Part shown: piece after piece, positions 26,350 to 34,702 of the stretch | How positions within the stretch are numbered: the first letter of the stretch is position 1 | Layout of the letters: each line of letters opens with the position of its first letter | Assembly (NCBI GenBank): GCA_965277275.1 | Contig: CBDICG010000002.1 | Coordinates: forward strand, 682,001-746,000 | Reading direction: 5' to 3' | Length of the DNA stretch: 64,000 nt | DNA from: HLUCCA09 sp965277275 | GTDB taxonomy: Bacteria > Pseudomonadota > Alphaproteobacteria > Rhodobacterales > Rhodobacteraceae | The notes under the pieces: model-generated | What the model saw: only the letters and a program-made list of their open reading frames with translations | Told to the model about the DNA's origin: nothing | Databases searched by the model: none | Made by a program: the position numbers and the translations under genes

Positions 26350-27255
26350 CTAGCCGATTACCCCCATAAACTCCCGCCATTCCCCCTTCGACATGCCCGA
26401 AGTCTCCTGCGTGACCTCCTCGCCCTTCAGCATCCGCCTTATGCACTCCACGCCTTTGCCGGACAAATTAACTCCGCCCATGCGGTAATCCTCGAAGGCG
26501 GAGTAGGCGGCGGGGACCCAGTCGGCGACGATGCGGCAGATCTCTTCGGCGTAGACGCGGATCTCGTATTGGGCGTGGGCGTCGGCGCGCAGGCGCAGGA
26601 AATGGAAGAGGTTGTGCAGATCCACCTTCCAGTACCACTGGGTATAGACATTGGCCGGGAGGTTCATCCGGGCGAGTTCGCGGGCGAGGCCCTGTTGACC
26701 GTCTTGCGACAGCATCTCTTCGTAGTGGTCGTAGGAGCGGGTGGCGTCGGATTTCAGCATCTCGAGCACACGCTCGGCCTCGGCGCCTTCGAGGGTCGCG
26801 CCCCGCCCCTGATTGTTGACGGTGGACTGGGCGGCGAGCGCGTCGGGCTGGGGGATATAGAACTCCCGGTCGAGCACCGAATAGCGGGCGGAGTATTCGT
26901 TGACGTTGGCGGTGCGGTGGCGGATCCACTGGCGGGCGACGAAGACGGGCAGCTTCACATGCAGCTTGACCTCGCACATCTCGAAGGGGGTCGAGTGCCA
27001 GTGGCGCATGAGGTAGCGGATGAGGCCGCTGTCGTCGCGCGCCTTCTTGGTGCCGGCGCCGTAGCTGACACGGGCGGCCTGCACGATGGCGGCGTCGTCG
27101 CCCATGTAGTCGATGACCCGGACAAAGCCGTGATCGAGCACGGGGTAGGCATGGTAGAGGTGCTGCTCCATCCCCGGAGCGACGGCGCGCAGGGTGGGCT
27201 GGGGGGCGCTGCGAGCGGCCTCGATTTCGGCCTGCTGCTCGGGGGTGATGGGCAT
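26350..27255 (-). CDS. thyX: FAD-dependent thymidylate synthase ThyX
   Basis: A 301-residue flavin-dependent thymidylate synthase, converting dUMP to dTMP with methylene-THF and NADPH. The ThyX signature RHRTANVNEYSARYS is intact. The ATG at 27255 has AGGAG seven bases upstream; an in-frame extension to 27399 is unsupported. It is the usual Rhodobacterales replacement for ThyA and uses the folate pool served by fhs and folD. A low-G+C nuclease gene follows 2 bases after its stop. Confidence 0.96.
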   Translation of the reverse strand: MPITPEQQAEIEAARSAPQPTLRAVAPGMEQHLYHAYPVLDHGFVRVIDYMGDDAAIVQAARVSYGAGTKKARDDSGLIRYLMRHWHSTPFEMCEVKLHVKLPVFVARQWIRHRTANVNEYSARYSVLDREFYIPQPDALAAQSTVNNQGRGATLEGAEAERVLEMLKSDATRSYDHYEEMLSQDGQQGLARELARMNLPANVYTQWYWKVDLHNLFHFLRLRADAHAQYEIRVYAEEICRIVADWVPAAYSAFEDYRMGGVNLSGKGVECIRRMLKGEEVTQETSGMSKGEWREFMGVIG

Positions 27256-27499
27256 TGGGGGCTCCTGTCCTGAGTCGAAGCTTACCTTATCTTGTGGCGC
27301 ACCGTGCGCCAACCACCAGATGCAGGCTGGCACGCCATATATCCAGTGCGGCGCGATTGCCTCACTTCTGCCACGAGGGGCGCGCGGGGCTGTTGGCAAC
27401 GTTGACTTTTAAGGTGGCTCTGGCGAGCTTTCGGCCAACAAGGGGCTAACCCCGAGCAGACGAAACACCAAGCGACGCAAGAGCGAAGGCAGGCAAATT

Positions 27500-28498
27500 A
27501 TGTGGAAACAGGCGTCCCTGTTCGCCCTGGTGGCCGCGCTGGCCGCGTGTGGGGGTGATGGCAGCCCCAACCCCGTGAACGGGCAGGACCCCGGCGACCC
27601 GACGAACCCGGTCGAGCCGGTGCCCGACATCGTGATCCCGGAGGCGATCCTGTCGGATGTGGAATCGCTCCGGCTCGAGGTGAACGACCCCAACGACGAG
27701 CTTGACGACACGCTGATCGTGACCGGCCTGCAGCTGGACACCGGCGATGTCGAGGGCGTGTACCGGCGCGCGCCGGAAGCGGATGTGCCCGGGTATCGGG
27801 CGTTTTTCGCGCAGGATGACCGGCTCGACCGGATCTTCGTGGCGCTCTACGCCGAGGAAGCCGATGGCGCGGTCTATGCCGGCGCGGTGGGCGACGGCGG
27901 CCAGTTCGACAAGTTCTTCCGTGGTGTCTTCTATGACCGCGAGGGCGATTTCGATCCGCCCGAGGAAGGTGGCCTTGTCTCCTACGGCGGGCGCTACGCG
28001 GCGGTGACGAACTTCGGGACCGAGGAAACGCTGGTCGAGGAGCAACCCCGCCCCGGCGATCCGCCCGCCGATCCGCGCCAGCCGCTGCGGATCCAGGGCG
28101 AGGTGTTCTTCAACGTGGACTTCGCGGACAACTCGATGAACGGGGTGGTCTACAACCGCCAGTACGAGAACGGCCAGCCGATCGGCGACACGCTGTTCCT
28201 CGATCCGACGGGCATTTCCGAGACCGGCACGTTCGAAGGGGATGTGCTGCAGGAAACGCCGGAACAGGTCGCGAACGGGGAGCCGCCTGAAGGTGTAGGC
28301 AGCTACGCCGGTGTGTTCGGCGGCGTCGATGCCGCGGGCCTCGCGGGCGGTCTGACCGCTCAGGGCCACTTGCCGACCCCCGGGCCGGACGAGCGCGCTG
28401 TCGAGACGGGTGTCTTCGTGATCCCGCGGTGTGGAGCCGCAGGCGCGCCGGAATTCTGCGACGGCCTCGGTGACATCGAAAACCCGTCAGGCGAATGA
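27500..28498 (+). CDS. TbpB-like lipoprotein, likely Slam substrate
   Basis: A 332-residue lipoprotein: lipobox LAAC with cysteine 17, then a glycine/proline/acidic linker typical of surface lipoproteins. The C-terminal part has the TbpB beta-barrel signature: GSYAGVFGGVDAAGLAGG near residue 270 matches the family pattern G-FFG--A-E-GG. Its stop overlaps the ATG of the next gene (ATGA), which encodes a Slam-like outer-membrane protein. Family knowledge: Slam proteins move such lipoproteins to the cell surface. The ligand (iron carrier, heme or other) cannot be told from sequence. Confidence 0.75.
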   Translation: MWKQASLFALVAALAACGGDGSPNPVNGQDPGDPTNPVEPVPDIVIPEAILSDVESLRLEVNDPNDELDDTLIVTGLQLDTGDVEGVYRRAPEADVPGYRAFFAQDDRLDRIFVALYAEEADGAVYAGAVGDGGQFDKFFRGVFYDREGDFDPPEEGGLVSYGGRYAAVTNFGTEETLVEEQPRPGDPPADPRQPLRIQGEVFFNVDFADNSMNGVVYNRQYENGQPIGDTLFLDPTGISETGTFEGDVLQETPEQVANGEPPEGVGSYAGVFGGVDAAGLAGGLTAQGHLPTPGPDERAVETGVFVIPRCGAAGAPEFCDGLGDIENPSGE

Positions 28499-30063
28499 AC
28501 CAGAGCGGGGCTCGACGCACCGCTCTACACAGTGTCGCGGCCGCCCTTCTCGGGGCGGTCGTGTCTGTCTCAGCGCCGATGGCCCAGACGCCCCCGTCCG
28601 GCACCATAACGGCAGATAGTGAAGCGCCTCTAACCCGGCCAACGCCCGAGGGCGCATCGGCCTCGGGGACAGCGCAAGTGGCCCGCGCGGAGACGGGAAC
28701 AGCCGCAACGACCGTACCCGCCCCGTCGCCCACCAACGCAGCGGCGGCGCAGGACGGACAAACCACGCTGAGCTACGCCACCGCCCGCATACTCGCGGAA
28801 GAGGCCTGGGTCTCCGGCAATGTCCCGCTTGCGAACCAGCTCGCCCGGCTCATGACGGACGCGCGGCCGAACGATGTCGCCGCCCTGCTCATGCTCTCGG
28901 CAACGGAAACCGCGCTCGGGCGCCCGCAGGAGGGCCGCGCCGCCGGTCGCCGCGCCTTTGCCGAGGCCGAATCCAACGCGGCCAGGTACCAGGCGGCCTA
29001 CCTCGTTTCCTCGGGCGCGATGGCAGAGGACAAGTTCGGTGCGGCCCAGTTCTGGCTGCGGCGGGCCTACCAGGCTGCCGAAACGGACCCGCAACGCGAT
29101 CGAATCGCCGGGGCGTTCGGAGCCGTGCGCCAGGCCTCGCCCTGGCAGGTGCGCCTGGCGTTCGATGTCGCGCCGTCGTCGAACGTGAACGGTGGCTCGC
29201 AATCTCCCTTCCTCATCATCGACGATTCCCCGTTCGTCGGCGTTCTCAGCGGCGCCGCGCGCGCGCTTTCAGGGGTGCAGGCAAGCTTCACCGGAACCTT
29301 CGCCTACACGCTCACGGAAAGCGCCACACACCGGACGACGCTCGCGTTCCACGGCTACCGCAGCTTCATCGGCTTGAGCGACGAGGCCAAGGACATCGCG
29401 CCGCGCGCCGAGGGCTCGGATTTTGAATACGGGGTTGGCGAGATAGAGCTGCGCCACCGGATCGCCGCCCCACCCGGCCCGCTGCCGGACACCTACAGCC
29501 TCGCCTTCGGCCAGACATGGTACGGCGGCGAGCGGCTCGACCGTGTGGGCCGACTCACGCTCGCGCGCACCATCGACTTCGGCGCGCGCACCGGCCTGCG
29601 GCTGAGCTTCGAGGGAGAGCGCCGGCTATCGGACAGAGGGCGCGAGGATCGGACGGGCAGCGAGATCTCGGCGCGGTTCTTCCACTATCTGGACAATGGC
29701 GTTGTCCTGCGCTTCGGGCTGTCGGGGACAAACGTCGCCTCCGACGACGTGAACTCGGCCTATTCGGGCTACGAGGTGCATGCCGGGTTCTGGATGGGCG
29801 AGGCGATCCGCGGCATGCGGATGTCGGGCCGTATCGCATACCGGGAGCGGGCCTACGAGGAATACTCGGTCGGGTTCATCGATGTCCCCGGCGGGCGCGA
29901 TGACGAAGAATGGAATGCACGGCTCAACTTCCATGTCGACCAGGTGGGCATGTTCGGCTTCGTGCCTGTCGTGTCCCTCTCCGGCTCGAGCTCGACGTCG
30001 AATGTCTCTCGGTTCGAGGGCGAGAGCTTCGGTCTGTCCGTCGGGTTCGAATCCGCGTTCTAG
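28495..30063 (+). CDS. Slam-like outer-membrane protein (DUF560 / surface lipoprotein assembly modifier)
   Basis: A 522-residue protein: signal peptide over about residues 1-30 (VSVSAPMAQT), a low-complexity linker to about 85, a TPR-like helical N-domain (about 90-205: ARLMTDARPNDVAALLML, RAAGRRAFAEAESNAARY), then a beta-barrel to the C-terminus. The end matches Slam barrels: FGFVPVVSLSGSSSTSNVSRFE then GFESAF with a terminal phenylalanine as the outer-membrane insertion signal. It is translationally coupled to the upstream TbpB-like lipoprotein. Assignment is from domain order and the C-terminal motif. Confidence 0.78.
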   Translation: MNQSGARRTALHSVAAALLGAVVSVSAPMAQTPPSGTITADSEAPLTRPTPEGASASGTAQVARAETGTAATTVPAPSPTNAAAAQDGQTTLSYATARILAEEAWVSGNVPLANQLARLMTDARPNDVAALLMLSATETALGRPQEGRAAGRRAFAEAESNAARYQAAYLVSSGAMAEDKFGAAQFWLRRAYQAAETDPQRDRIAGAFGAVRQASPWQVRLAFDVAPSSNVNGGSQSPFLIIDDSPFVGVLSGAARALSGVQASFTGTFAYTLTESATHRTTLAFHGYRSFIGLSDEAKDIAPRAEGSDFEYGVGEIELRHRIAAPPGPLPDTYSLAFGQTWYGGERLDRVGRLTLARTIDFGARTGLRLSFEGERRLSDRGREDRTGSEISARFFHYLDNGVVLRFGLSGTNVASDDVNSAYSGYEVHAGFWMGEAIRGMRMSGRIAYRERAYEEYSVGFIDVPGGRDDEEWNARLNFHVDQVGMFGFVPVVSLSGSSSTSNVSRFEGESFGLSVGFESAF

Positions 30064-30199
30064 GCTGCCCGCGCACGGACGCTGACACGCGCGCGGCTTT
30101 CGCTCCGCGCGGCTTGCGTCCGCTCCGGGGTGGGCTATTTTTCCGGCGCAAGAAGGGTGTAGCATGGCGCGATCACCCCCGAGCCCCGGAGAGGCCAAC

Positions 30200-30634
30200 A
30201 TGAAAATCGAATTTCTGCACACCATGGTCCGCGTGAAGGATCTCGACGCCTCGATCCGGTTCTACGAGCTGCTGGGCCTCATCGAGCGCCGCCGGTCCGA
30301 GAATGAGAGCGGGCGCTTCACGCTCGTCTTCATGTGCCCTCCGGGGCAGGAGGACGGCACACACGATGTGGAGCTGACCTATAACTGGGACGGCGACGAC
30401 GCCCTGCCCTCCGACAGCCGCCACTTTGGCCATCTCGCCTACCGTGTCGAGGACATCTACGCCAAGTGTCAGGAGTTGATGGACGCGGGTATCACGATCA
30501 ACCGGCCGCCGCGCGACGGCCGCATGGCCTTCGTGCGCTCGCCTGACAACGTGTCGGTGGAACTGCTCCAGATCGGCGACTCGAAGCCGGCTCAGGAGCC
30601 CTGGGCCAGCATGGAAAACACCGGCCATTGGTGA
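30200..30634 (+). CDS. gloA: Lactoylglutathione lyase (glyoxalase I)
   Basis: A 144-residue vicinal-oxygen-chelate enzyme. The ATG at 30200 has GGAGAGG upstream and opens the conserved start KIEFLHTMVRVKDLDASI. Candidate metal ligands are H7, a histidine in HFGHLAYRV and the late glutamate in NVSVELLQ. It isomerises the glutathione-methylglyoxal hemithioacetal to S-lactoylglutathione. The VWA-like gene overlaps its stop by GTGA, so the two form a small operon. Confidence 0.93.
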   Translation: MKIEFLHTMVRVKDLDASIRFYELLGLIERRRSENESGRFTLVFMCPPGQEDGTHDVELTYNWDGDDALPSDSRHFGHLAYRVEDIYAKCQELMDAGITINRPPRDGRMAFVRSPDNVSVELLQIGDSKPAQEPWASMENTGHW

Positions 30635-31368
30635 GCCGTAAGGGCGCGCTGCGGGTGCGGGCTGCGGCTCTGGCAGCCGCACTCGCGCTCTGCAGTGCGC
30701 ATTCGGCCGTGGCGTGCCGGGTTGCGCTGGCGATGGGGCTCGACGTTTCGGCGTCAGTCGATGCGCAGGAGTACCGGCTGCAGATCGAGGGGCTGGCAGC
30801 GGCGCTCAACGCGCCCGCCGTGCGCGAGGCGCTGCTGGGCGGCCCCGGCGGGCCTGTGGCCGTGGCGATCTATGAGTGGAGCGGCTGGGACGATCAGCGC
30901 GTGCTGGTGGACTGGACGTTGCTCTCCGATGCCGACGCGCTGGCGGGCGTCACGGCACGGCTTGTCGGAACGCGGCGCGTCGAGATGTCGGACAGTACCG
31001 CACTGGGGACGGCCCTTCTGGAGGGTGGGGCGCTCTTGCAGCGGGCGCCGCGATGCTGGCGGCGGGTGATCGACATCTCAGGGGATGGCAAGAACAACGA
31101 CGGGGCCGACCCCGACATGCTCGACGGGGAGCCGCTGCTGGCGGGGGTCACCGTGAACGCGCTGGTGATCGGCGCCGACGCGAGGTCGGGCACGGACAGG
31201 CGCGCCGTGGCCATCGGGGAGCTTTCGAGCTACTTCAACGCCTTCGTCATCCGCGGGCCCGATGCGTTCGTGCAGGTGGCGCTCGGATTTGCGGATTACG
31301 AGCGCGCCATGACCCGCAAGCTTCTGCGCGAGTTACAGCCGACAGCGATGAGCGCGCTTCAGCGCTAG
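30631..31368 (+). CDS. DUF1194 / VWA-like secreted protein
   Basis: A 245-residue protein with GTG start overlapping the gloA stop (GTGA). It has an N-terminal signal peptide (ALAAALALCSAHSAVAC) and a von Willebrand A-like domain with a MIDAS-type DVSASVD motif near residue 40 and DISGDGKNND near 150, typical of DUF1194. A metal-dependent adhesion or binding role in the periplasm is the family expectation; no partner is evident. It is followed by the decamer array. Confidence 0.82.
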   Translation: MSRKGALRVRAAALAAALALCSAHSAVACRVALAMGLDVSASVDAQEYRLQIEGLAAALNAPAVREALLGGPGGPVAVAIYEWSGWDDQRVLVDWTLLSDADALAGVTARLVGTRRVEMSDSTALGTALLEGGALLQRAPRCWRRVIDISGDGKNNDGADPDMLDGEPLLAGVTVNALVIGADARSGTDRRAVAIGELSSYFNAFVIRGPDAFVQVALGFADYERAMTRKLLRELQPTAMSALQR

Positions 31369-31380
31369 CGGCGCGGTGTC

Positions 31381-31590
31381 GGCAGTTTGGGACGGTGCGG
31401 TCTGACGTGGCCCGGTGCGGCACGGTCTGGCCGGGTTTGGTACGGTGCGGCACGGTTCGGGCTGGTCTGACAAAGACTGGCCCAGTGCGGCTCGGTCTGG
31501 CGCGGTGCGGCACAGTGCGGCTCGGTCTGGCGTGGTGCGGCACAGTTTGGTCCAGTGCGGCACAGTTTGGCCCGGTCTGGCACGGGCCGC
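31381..31590. repeat. Decamer array: about 20 consecutive 10-bp repeats
   Basis: From 31381 the sequence falls into consecutive 10-base units with a consensus close to CACGGTGCGG; almost every unit ends in YGG and has GGT or AGT at positions 4-6. Variants such as CTCGGTCTGG and CACAGTTTGG recur several times. The period is one helical turn. It occupies the first half of the 391-base gap between the convergent DUF1194 and beta-propeller genes. In the rest of the gap (31591-31759) I see only a short GCCCGG/CCGGGC inverted repeat near 31602. Confidence 0.9.
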
Positions 31591-31759
31591 CGTAGGGGGC
31601 AGTGCCCGGCCTCAACCGGGCGCGCTCGCATTGCCCTGCATCGTTGGGCCCTGCCCCGCTCGGCGTGGCGACGCTTCGCTCGGGTCGGCGAGGCAACCCT
31701 TGGCCCGTCCCCGCCCTCCCCGGCGCTGCGGGGGGAAACGGTGCAGCGCTCGCGGCGCG

Positions 31760-33601
31760 CTACTCCTCTTCGAAGGCGTGGCGCCGCAGGATCGTTCCGC
31801 CGTCGCCCGCCGCGATGTAGCGTCCGTCCGGGCCGACCCCGAGCGCGCGGAGGCCGGCATCGGTGCCGGTGTCGTCGGGCAGCCAGCGGGTGCCGTTGTG
31901 GATCATTGCGGCGCCCGCAGCTCCGACCGTCGCAACCGACGTCTCCGTTCCCGCCAGCGCAAGGAGATCCCGCCGGGCGCGGGCCGGGGTGATGCGCCAG
32001 CGCGTGCCGTCGAAATGGCCGATCGTGCCGGAGAGGCCGACGACGTAGATGTCGTCGAGCCCACGCCCCCAGACGTCGAAGAGAAAGTGCTCGGTGCCCG
32101 CGTCGAACGCATCCCACCGGGTGCCGTTCCAGCGCAGCACGAGACCGAAATCGCCCACGGCCAGCAGGTGTTCGGCATCCATCCCCCACAGTCCATAGAG
32201 CGCGCTGCGGGTACCCGATGGCATTCGCTTCCAGCTTTCCTCCTCCCGGCGCAGGACAAGGCCCTCGTCACCCGCGGCCAGGAACTCACCTGCGCCGTCA
32301 CTCCAGAGCGACAGGATGGTGACGTCCATCATCAGGTCGAATTCCTTGCGCCATCGCGTGCCGTCGAAATGGTGAATCTCTCCGAGCTGGCCTGCGGCAA
32401 AGAGCCCGCCACCGGGCGCACGGGCGAGCGCGTGGACGCCCAGATCGCCCAGCGGCGGCAACGCCTCCCACTGGCCGCGATCCTCGACGAGCACCGTCCC
32501 CTCCTCGCCGCATGCATGGAGCGTACCGCTCTCCTGATCGGACCAGAGGCCCCAGAGCTGGCGATCCGTCCCGCTGGCACACGCTTCCCAGCGCGCGGCA
32601 TCCGGGCCGGTCTGCACGGCGGGCGCGAAGGTGGTGAGCGCAGACGGGCTGCCCATCAGAACGGTGCCGAAGTCGCCGACCGCGAGCGCCTCGCCCTCCG
32701 GGAGCGCAATCAGGCCCTGAAGGTCGTGTGTTGTGCCACTGTCGATCCTGTCGATGTCACCGGCGCGGATCAGGTGGATTTCGCCGCCGTCGCCCGCCGC
32801 CAGCACGCCGGCGCGGGTCATCGTCAGGTCGCGAAAGCGGCGGAACCGCCCGCCATCGAAGAGCTTGCGCGCGCCCTGATCGTCCAGCAGCACCAGATCG
32901 CCGCGAAAGCTGTTCCCTTCGGCAAAATAGCGCCCGCCCGCAAGCAGCAGGGTGCCGGGCTCAAGCTCCAGCGCGGCGGCATAGGTCGTGCCGATCGGGC
33001 TCGCCAGCTTGTGCCACGCGCCATCGGCATCGCGCATCAGGAGCGTTCCGTCGGCCCCGCCAACGAAGACGCGCCCGTCGCCGAGGCAGCGCACGGAGCG
33101 CAGGTGGCAGCGTGTGCCGGAGGGCTCGGGATGCCATGCACCGCCCTCAAGCCGCAGGATCGTGCCATTGTCCCCGACGGCCCAGGCCGTGCCGTCTGCG
33201 CGCCCATCCAGGGCGAAGAGCGGCGTGTTCTCGGGCGTGGCGGCATAGCGGCCCTCGTCTGTCGTGACGCCGCCGCGCAGGCGCCCCCACGCCGTTCCAT
33301 CAAAGCGCAGGATGAGGCCCATCCAGCCGACCGCCCAGAGATCGTCGCGGCTCGTCCCCCAGAGCGCGTGAACAGGGAGCGCTGCGGGCACGTCCATCTT
33401 GTCCCACACGGTGCCGTCAAAGTGGAAGATCACGCCCTCGTCGCCCGCGACGAAGACGCCGTCGGCATCCGCCCAGCCTGACCAGAAGACATCCCCCGAC
33501 CCGGCCGTGAGCCCCTCGACAGGCTGCCACGCGGTACCCGAAGGTGTGGGGAACTGCGCGCGGAAGAGCGATCGCCGGCTGAGCGTTTCGGTGGCCGTCA
33601 T
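31760..33601 (-). CDS. Thirteen-repeat beta-propeller protein of the molybdoenzyme operon
   Basis: A 613-residue protein composed almost wholly of ~45-residue repeats. I count 13 copies of a motif like A-x-G-D-x-G-x-I/L-L followed by G-x-x-W, for example AVGDNGTILRLEGGAW, AAGQLGEIHHFDGTRW and VVGLSGTIGHFDGTRW. This pattern resembles Ycf48-type assembly-factor propellers. The N-terminus has SRRSLFRAQF, which looks like a twin-arginine motif but lacks the hydrophobic stretch, so export is doubtful. The start ATG overlaps the stop of the ATPase gene (ATGA). I infer a binding or assembly role for the molybdoenzyme; no enzyme motif is seen. Confidence 0.75.
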   Translation of the reverse strand: MTATETLSRRSLFRAQFPTPSGTAWQPVEGLTAGSGDVFWSGWADADGVFVAGDEGVIFHFDGTVWDKMDVPAALPVHALWGTSRDDLWAVGWMGLILRFDGTAWGRLRGGVTTDEGRYAATPENTPLFALDGRADGTAWAVGDNGTILRLEGGAWHPEPSGTRCHLRSVRCLGDGRVFVGGADGTLLMRDADGAWHKLASPIGTTYAAALELEPGTLLLAGGRYFAEGNSFRGDLVLLDDQGARKLFDGGRFRRFRDLTMTRAGVLAAGDGGEIHLIRAGDIDRIDSGTTHDLQGLIALPEGEALAVGDFGTVLMGSPSALTTFAPAVQTGPDAARWEACASGTDRQLWGLWSDQESGTLHACGEEGTVLVEDRGQWEALPPLGDLGVHALARAPGGGLFAAGQLGEIHHFDGTRWRKEFDLMMDVTILSLWSDGAGEFLAAGDEGLVLRREEESWKRMPSGTRSALYGLWGMDAEHLLAVGDFGLVLRWNGTRWDAFDAGTEHFLFDVWGRGLDDIYVVGLSGTIGHFDGTRWRITPARARRDLLALAGTETSVATVGAAGAAMIHNGTRWLPDDTGTDAGLRALGVGPDGRYIAAGDGGTILRRHAFEEE

Positions 33602-34698
33602 GGGGTGTCTCCCGGTGCAGCGGCCTCCTGCAGCCGCTCCGCCTCCTGCCCCAGGAGCGCGCCGATCTGATCGGCAAGCTCGGCGCGCGCCTCGTCCGGC
33701 ACGCCCTCCAGGGCTTCGGAGAGGGCGGGATCCGCGAGGTTCATGTCGAAGACTTCTCCCATCGCACGGGCCACAGCGCCGCCAAACTCGGCCCGGCCGA
33801 GCGCGGCAACGGCATCGATCAATGGCACGAAGCTGCGCGCGGAGGGGCTTTCCGGAGCGGCCGCCACAACAGGCGCGCCGCTGTCTGACCCAAGGGCGAG
33901 ATCGGGGGCGAGCGGGATCTGCGCGAGCCGGTCGATGTCGAGCGCGGCGAGCGCTTCTGTCAGCCCGGCCTCGGGGAAAACGTGGAATTCCTCATCGCAA
34001 TGGGGGCAGACGACGCCTGCCATGTTCTCGACGGCGCCGGTCACGGGCAGGCCCCGCTCGCGGCAGAAGCGCCCGGCCTTGAGGCTGTCCATCTGGGCGA
34101 CGGCCTGGGGCGTGGTGACGAGAACGGAGGACACATTCGCGCCTTCGAGCATGTCGCAGAGGGTGATCAGCTCGTTCCCGGTGCCGGGGGGCATGTCGAT
34201 CACCAGGAAATCGAGCGGGCCCCAATCGAAGCTGCCGATCAGGTGGTGGATAAAGTCGTGCTTCCAGGCGTCACGCCAGACGACGGGCGTGCTGTCATCC
34301 TCCAGAAGGAACGCCAGCGAGCCGACGCGGAGCGGATGCGCGATGCTCTCGGTGGCGTAATCGTGGGTCTTGAGCCCGAGATGCGTGGAGCGCGTGTGCT
34401 GCCCGGCAAAGCCGAAGAAGCGGCTCTGGTTGGGCCCGTGGATATCGGCATCGGCCATGCCGACGCGGAAGCCGCGCGTGGCGAGCCCGGCGGCGAGATT
34501 GGCCGAGACGGTGCTCTTGCCCACCCCGCCCTTGTTGGCAAGCACGACGATGATCTGGTCGATCTCTTCGAGCCGCGCCTCGATCAGACGCTTGTTGTGG
34601 TGCGGCTTGTCGAGGCTGCAGGTGTCTTCCTGCGGGCAGAACTGGCAGGCGTGACCGAGGGTACAATCCAGTTTGGCGAGGTTCTCCGGGAACTCCAT
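33598..34698 (-). CDS. NBP35/Mrp-like Fe-S cluster carrier ATPase
   Basis: A 366-residue deviant P-loop ATPase with KGGVGKST at 56-63. The N-terminus has cysteines 12, 18, 21 and 27; the last three match the C-x2-CP-x4-C pattern of eukaryotic NBP35. CPHC at 231-234 corresponds to the bridging CxxC of Mrp/NBP35 scaffolds. Members assemble and hand over 4Fe-4S clusters. It lies 4 bases after the heme-subunit gene and overlaps the propeller gene, so it is part of the molybdoenzyme operon; loading that enzyme's clusters is the natural inference. Confidence 0.85.
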   Translation of the reverse strand: MEFPENLAKLDCTLGHACQFCPQEDTCSLDKPHHNKRLIEARLEEIDQIIVVLANKGGVGKSTVSANLAAGLATRGFRVGMADADIHGPNQSRFFGFAGQHTRSTHLGLKTHDYATESIAHPLRVGSLAFLLEDDSTPVVWRDAWKHDFIHHLIGSFDWGPLDFLVIDMPPGTGNELITLCDMLEGANVSSVLVTTPQAVAQMDSLKAGRFCRERGLPVTGAVENMAGVVCPHCDEEFHVFPEAGLTEALAALDIDRLAQIPLAPDLALGSDSGAPVVAAAPESPSARSFVPLIDAVAALGRAEFGGAVARAMGEVFDMNLADPALSEALEGVPDEARAELADQIGALLGQEAERLQEAAAPGDTP

Positions 34699-34702
34699 GC
34701 GC

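Noticed and set aside
31415..33481. 688-codon plus-strand frame crossing the decamer array and the propeller gene
   Set aside because: It translates a repeat array and the complement of the propeller gene; no start signal or domain.
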